Source: Casp-actino8 sp964563545
Lineage (GTDB): Bacteria; Actinomycetota; Acidimicrobiia; Acidimicrobiales; Ilumatobacteraceae
Assembly (NCBI GenBank): GCA_964563545.1
Contig: CAZLXB010000048.1
Coordinates: 1-8,192 of the forward strand
Direction: 5' to 3'
Length of the DNA stretch: 8,192 nucleotides
The notes under the pieces were generated by a model that made no database searches, had not been told where the DNA came from, and was given only the letters and a program-made list of their open reading frames with translations. The position numbers were made by a program, and so were the translations under genes. This document shows, in pieces, positions 6,406 through 8,192 of the stretch (positions within the stretch are counted from its first letter, which is position 1; the number at the start of each line of letters is the position of its first letter).

Positions 6406-7442
6406 CGAAGGATCTGAAACTGGGTTGGCACATCGGCTACTGGGGCCGCTCGATGCCGGCCGGAGTCCCCGAGACGCTCCGGATGATCGAGTCACTCGGC
6501 TACGACTCCGTCTGGACCGCCGAGTCATGGGGGAGCGACGCCATCTCACCGCTCGCATGGTGGGGAGCTGGCACGTCGAAGTTGCGGCTCGGTACGAACA
6601 TCGTTCAATTGTCGGCGCGCACTCCGACCGCCACGGCGATGGCGGCCATCACGATGGATCACCTGTCGTCCGGCCGGTTTTGTCTTGGTCTGGGTGTGAG
6701 CGGCCCGCAGGTCGTCGAGGGCTGGTACGGCCAGCGATTCAACAAACCCCTTGCCCGTACCCGCGAGTACGTGGGGATCATCCGCAAGATCCTCGCCCGC
6801 GAGGAGAGGCTCACCAACGATGGGCCCGAGTACCCGATCCCGGCGCGCGACGGGCTTGGGCTCGGCAAGGCACTGAACGTGATGACGCACCCCGTTCGAC
6901 GTGATCTGCCGATCTTCCTCGGTGCCGAAGGCCCAAAGAACGTCGCCTTGGCGGCCGAGATCGCCGATGGTTGGTTCCCGATCTTCTATGCACCCCGCCA
7001 CGAGGAGTTGTACGCGCCGCATCTGGCCGAAGGATTCGCCCGACCGACGGCGCGCCGTCGTGCGGACGATTTCGAGATCCTCGCCACCGCCACGGTGGCC
7101 ATCGACGACGACCTCGAACGCGCCTACGACCGGCTGCGTCCGACGCTCGCGCTCTACGTGGGCGGAATGGGCGCGCAGGAAATGAACTTCCATGCCGATG
7201 TCTTCCGTCGTCTCGGCTACGAAGCCGCGGTCGACAAGATCCAGGATCTCTTTCTGAACGGCAAGCAAGCCGAGGCAATCGCCGCCGTGCCGAACGCAAT
7301 GGTCGACGAGATCTGTCTCGTGGGCCCGGCGGCCAAGATCAAGGACGACATCGCCGCATGGCGAGAGAGCAAGGTGACCACGATCCTCATCGGAGGTTCA
7401 CCCGAGACCTTGCGCACGATGGCCGAATTGGTGCTGGGTTAG
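6402..7442 (+). CDS. LLM class F420-dependent oxidoreductase, Rv3520c-like
   Basis: 346 aa with a GTG start; a soluble TIM-barrel enzyme of the luciferase-like F420 superfamily. Strong family signatures are GYDSVWTAESWGSDAISPLAWWG at residues 33-55 (in pieces: TAESWGSD, PLAWWG), LGTNIVQLSARTPTATAMAA at 63-82, MDHLSSGRF at 85-93, and LGLGVSGPQVVEGWYGQRF at 95-113. Further on are PLARTREY at 116-123, LGAEGPKNVALAAEIADGW at 173-191, and YVGGMGAQEMNFHADVFRRLGY at 252-273 (in pieces: GGMGAQE, NFHADV). These closely recall M. tuberculosis Rv3520c (347 aa), an F420-dependent oxidoreductase gene in the cholesterol catabolic region whose substrate is not settled. It would transfer hydride between F420 and a ketone, enone or alcohol. 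It is first in its operon, and the cyclase gene follows after 10 nt. It differs clearly in subgroup from the LLM gene at the left edge. Confidence 0.93.
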   Translation: MTKDLKLGWHIGYWGRSMPAGVPETLRMIESLGYDSVWTAESWGSDAISPLAWWGAGTSKLRLGTNIVQLSARTPTATAMAAITMDHLSSGRFCLGLGVSGPQVVEGWYGQRFNKPLARTREYVGIIRKILAREERLTNDGPEYPIPARDGLGLGKALNVMTHPVRRDLPIFLGAEGPKNVALAAEIADGWFPIFYAPRHEELYAPHLAEGFARPTARRRADDFEILATATVAIDDDLERAYDRLRPTLALYVGGMGAQEMNFHADVFRRLGYEAAVDKIQDLFLNGKQAEAIAAVPNAMVDEICLVGPAAKIKDDIAAWRESKVTTILIGGSPETLRTMAELVLG

Positions 7443-7445
7443 GAG
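7441..7445 (+). promoter_or_regulatory. Ribosome binding site overlapping the LLM stop codon
   Basis: AGGAG starts in the last two bases of the LLM TAG (7440-7442) and stands 7 nt before the ATG at 7453. It selects that ATG for the cyclase gene, although an in-frame ATG at 7459 is also possible, and ties translation of the two genes together. Confidence 0.7.
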
Positions 7446-7452
7446 TTCGCCG

Positions 7453-8192
7453 ATGACGATGCCCGACTACCTGCGCGAACTTGCGGCCCGGGTCTCGAAC
7501 TGGGGTCGCTGGGGTGCCGACGACCGTCGAGGCACGCTCAATCTCATCGACGACGCGGCGATTCGGCGTGGACTGGCTGCAGCGCGTCAGGGCAAGACCT
7601 TCTCTCTCACCTATCCGTTCGATGAGAACGGACCCCAGCTCGGATTCATACCGGGACGGATCAATCCCGAACGCACGATGATCTCCTTGAACCATTCGAT
7701 GACCGGCGACCCGGGCGACTTCACCTCGAGCGATGACGCGGTGTCGATGGGTATCCAGGCTTCCACGCACCTCGACTCACTGGCCCACGTGGGCTACGAC
7801 GGACTCCTCTACAACGGCGTGCCGATGAGCACGACCGACGAAGCTGGTTCTCACGAGTTCGGTATCGAGACCATGGGGCCGATCGTGTCGCGCGGAGTGC
7901 TGCTCGACATCGCGCGCCTGAAGGGTGTCGACTTCTTCGACGAGAACTACGCGATCGGTGGTGACGACCTCGACGCGGCAGCGGCCATGGGTCAAGTGAA
8001 GGTGATGCCCGGCGACGTGGTGTGCGTCCGGACCGGGCACATGCACTGGCTGAACGTCGGCAACAAGATCCACTACTCCACACCCACTCCTGGTCTCGGA
8101 CAAAAGAGCATCGAATGGATCCGCGACCACGACGTGTCGATCGTGGCCACCGACACGATCGTGTTCGAGTGCTATCCACCGGAGGACCCCGA
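7453..8192 (+). CDS. Cyclase family protein (kynurenine formamidase-like metal hydrolase), 3' end outside window
   Basis: 246 codons are present and the frame is open at the right edge; the family usually runs to about 300-330 aa, so perhaps a quarter is missing. The opening WGRWGADDRRGTLNLID (residues 17-33) is typical of PF04199 cyclase-family proteins. The metal-site motif of this family, HxGTHxDxxxH, appears as QASTHLDSLAH at 102-112: His106, Asp108 and His112 are kept, while the first His is Gln102. PGDVVCVRTGH at 186-196, PGLGQKSIEWI at 213-223 and VATDTIVFECYPPE at 231-244 are further family landmarks. Members hydrolyse amides, lactones or cyclic diketones such as N-formylkynurenine, isatin or ring-cleavage intermediates, usually with Zn or Mn. 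No kynurenine-pathway gene is nearby, and linkage to the LLM enzyme suggests hydrolysis of a ring ketone, enol or lactone in the same catabolic route (inference). Confidence 0.88.
   Translation, partial: MTMPDYLRELAARVSNWGRWGADDRRGTLNLIDDAAIRRGLAAARQGKTFSLTYPFDENGPQLGFIPGRINPERTMISLNHSMTGDPGDFTSSDDAVSMGIQASTHLDSLAHVGYDGLLYNGVPMSTTDEAGSHEFGIETMGPIVSRGVLLDIARLKGVDFFDENYAIGGDDLDAAAAMGQVKVMPGDVVCVRTGHMHWLNVGNKIHYSTPTPGLGQKSIEWIRDHDVSIVATDTIVFECYPPEDP

Noticed and set aside
6546..7268. 240-codon minus-strand frame within the Rv3520c-like gene
   Set aside because: Antisense shadow with no recognisable motif; the plus-strand gene is conserved along its full length.

Overview
This is a GC-rich, almost fully coding window (third codon positions mostly G or C). 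Two families of F420-dependent luciferase-like enzymes and an actinobacterial heteromeric acyl-CoA dehydrogenase pair point to an actinobacterium. A non-mycobacterial lineage such as Acidimicrobiia is plausible but is only an inference. There are eight protein genes, two of them cut by the window edges. I see no rRNA, tRNA, CRISPR array, insertion sequence or phage gene.

Layout: (a) 3-1780 and 1782-3368, plus strand: the C-terminal part of an F420-dependent LLM oxidoreductase, a 372-aa uncharacterised protein resembling the DUF7064/DUF7065 beta-sandwich group, and a FadD19-like acyl-CoA synthetase. They are spaced 11 nt and 1 nt apart and look like one operon. (b) 3365-6283, minus strand: the order of transcription is a FadE26 (ChsE4)-like acyl-CoA dehydrogenase, a FadE27 (ChsE5)-like partner subunit coupled through TGATG, and a DUF2889 protein. 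This unit converges on (a), and the two final stop codons share a CTAG palindrome. (c) 6284-6401: a 118-bp divergent control region, the only real intergenic space. (d) 6402-8192, plus strand: an LLM oxidoreductase very like M. tuberculosis Rv3520c, then a cyclase-family (kynurenine formamidase-like) metal hydrolase that runs off the right edge.

Together the genes read as a catabolic locus. The ligase activates a bulky carboxylic acid to its CoA thioester, the two-subunit dehydrogenase introduces the alpha,beta double bond, and F420-dependent enzymes plus a cyclase/hydrolase act on ring or ketone/enol chemistry. Resemblance to the mycobacterial sterol side-chain genes (fadD19, fadE26-fadE27, Rv3520c) suggests a steroid, terpenoid or other branched/alicyclic acid as substrate, but no ring-degradation gene is visible here to fix it. 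The least understood members are the DUF7064/7065-like and DUF2889 proteins. I see no clear evidence of an entirely new type of system; the novelty is in these unassigned proteins within a recognisable pathway setting.
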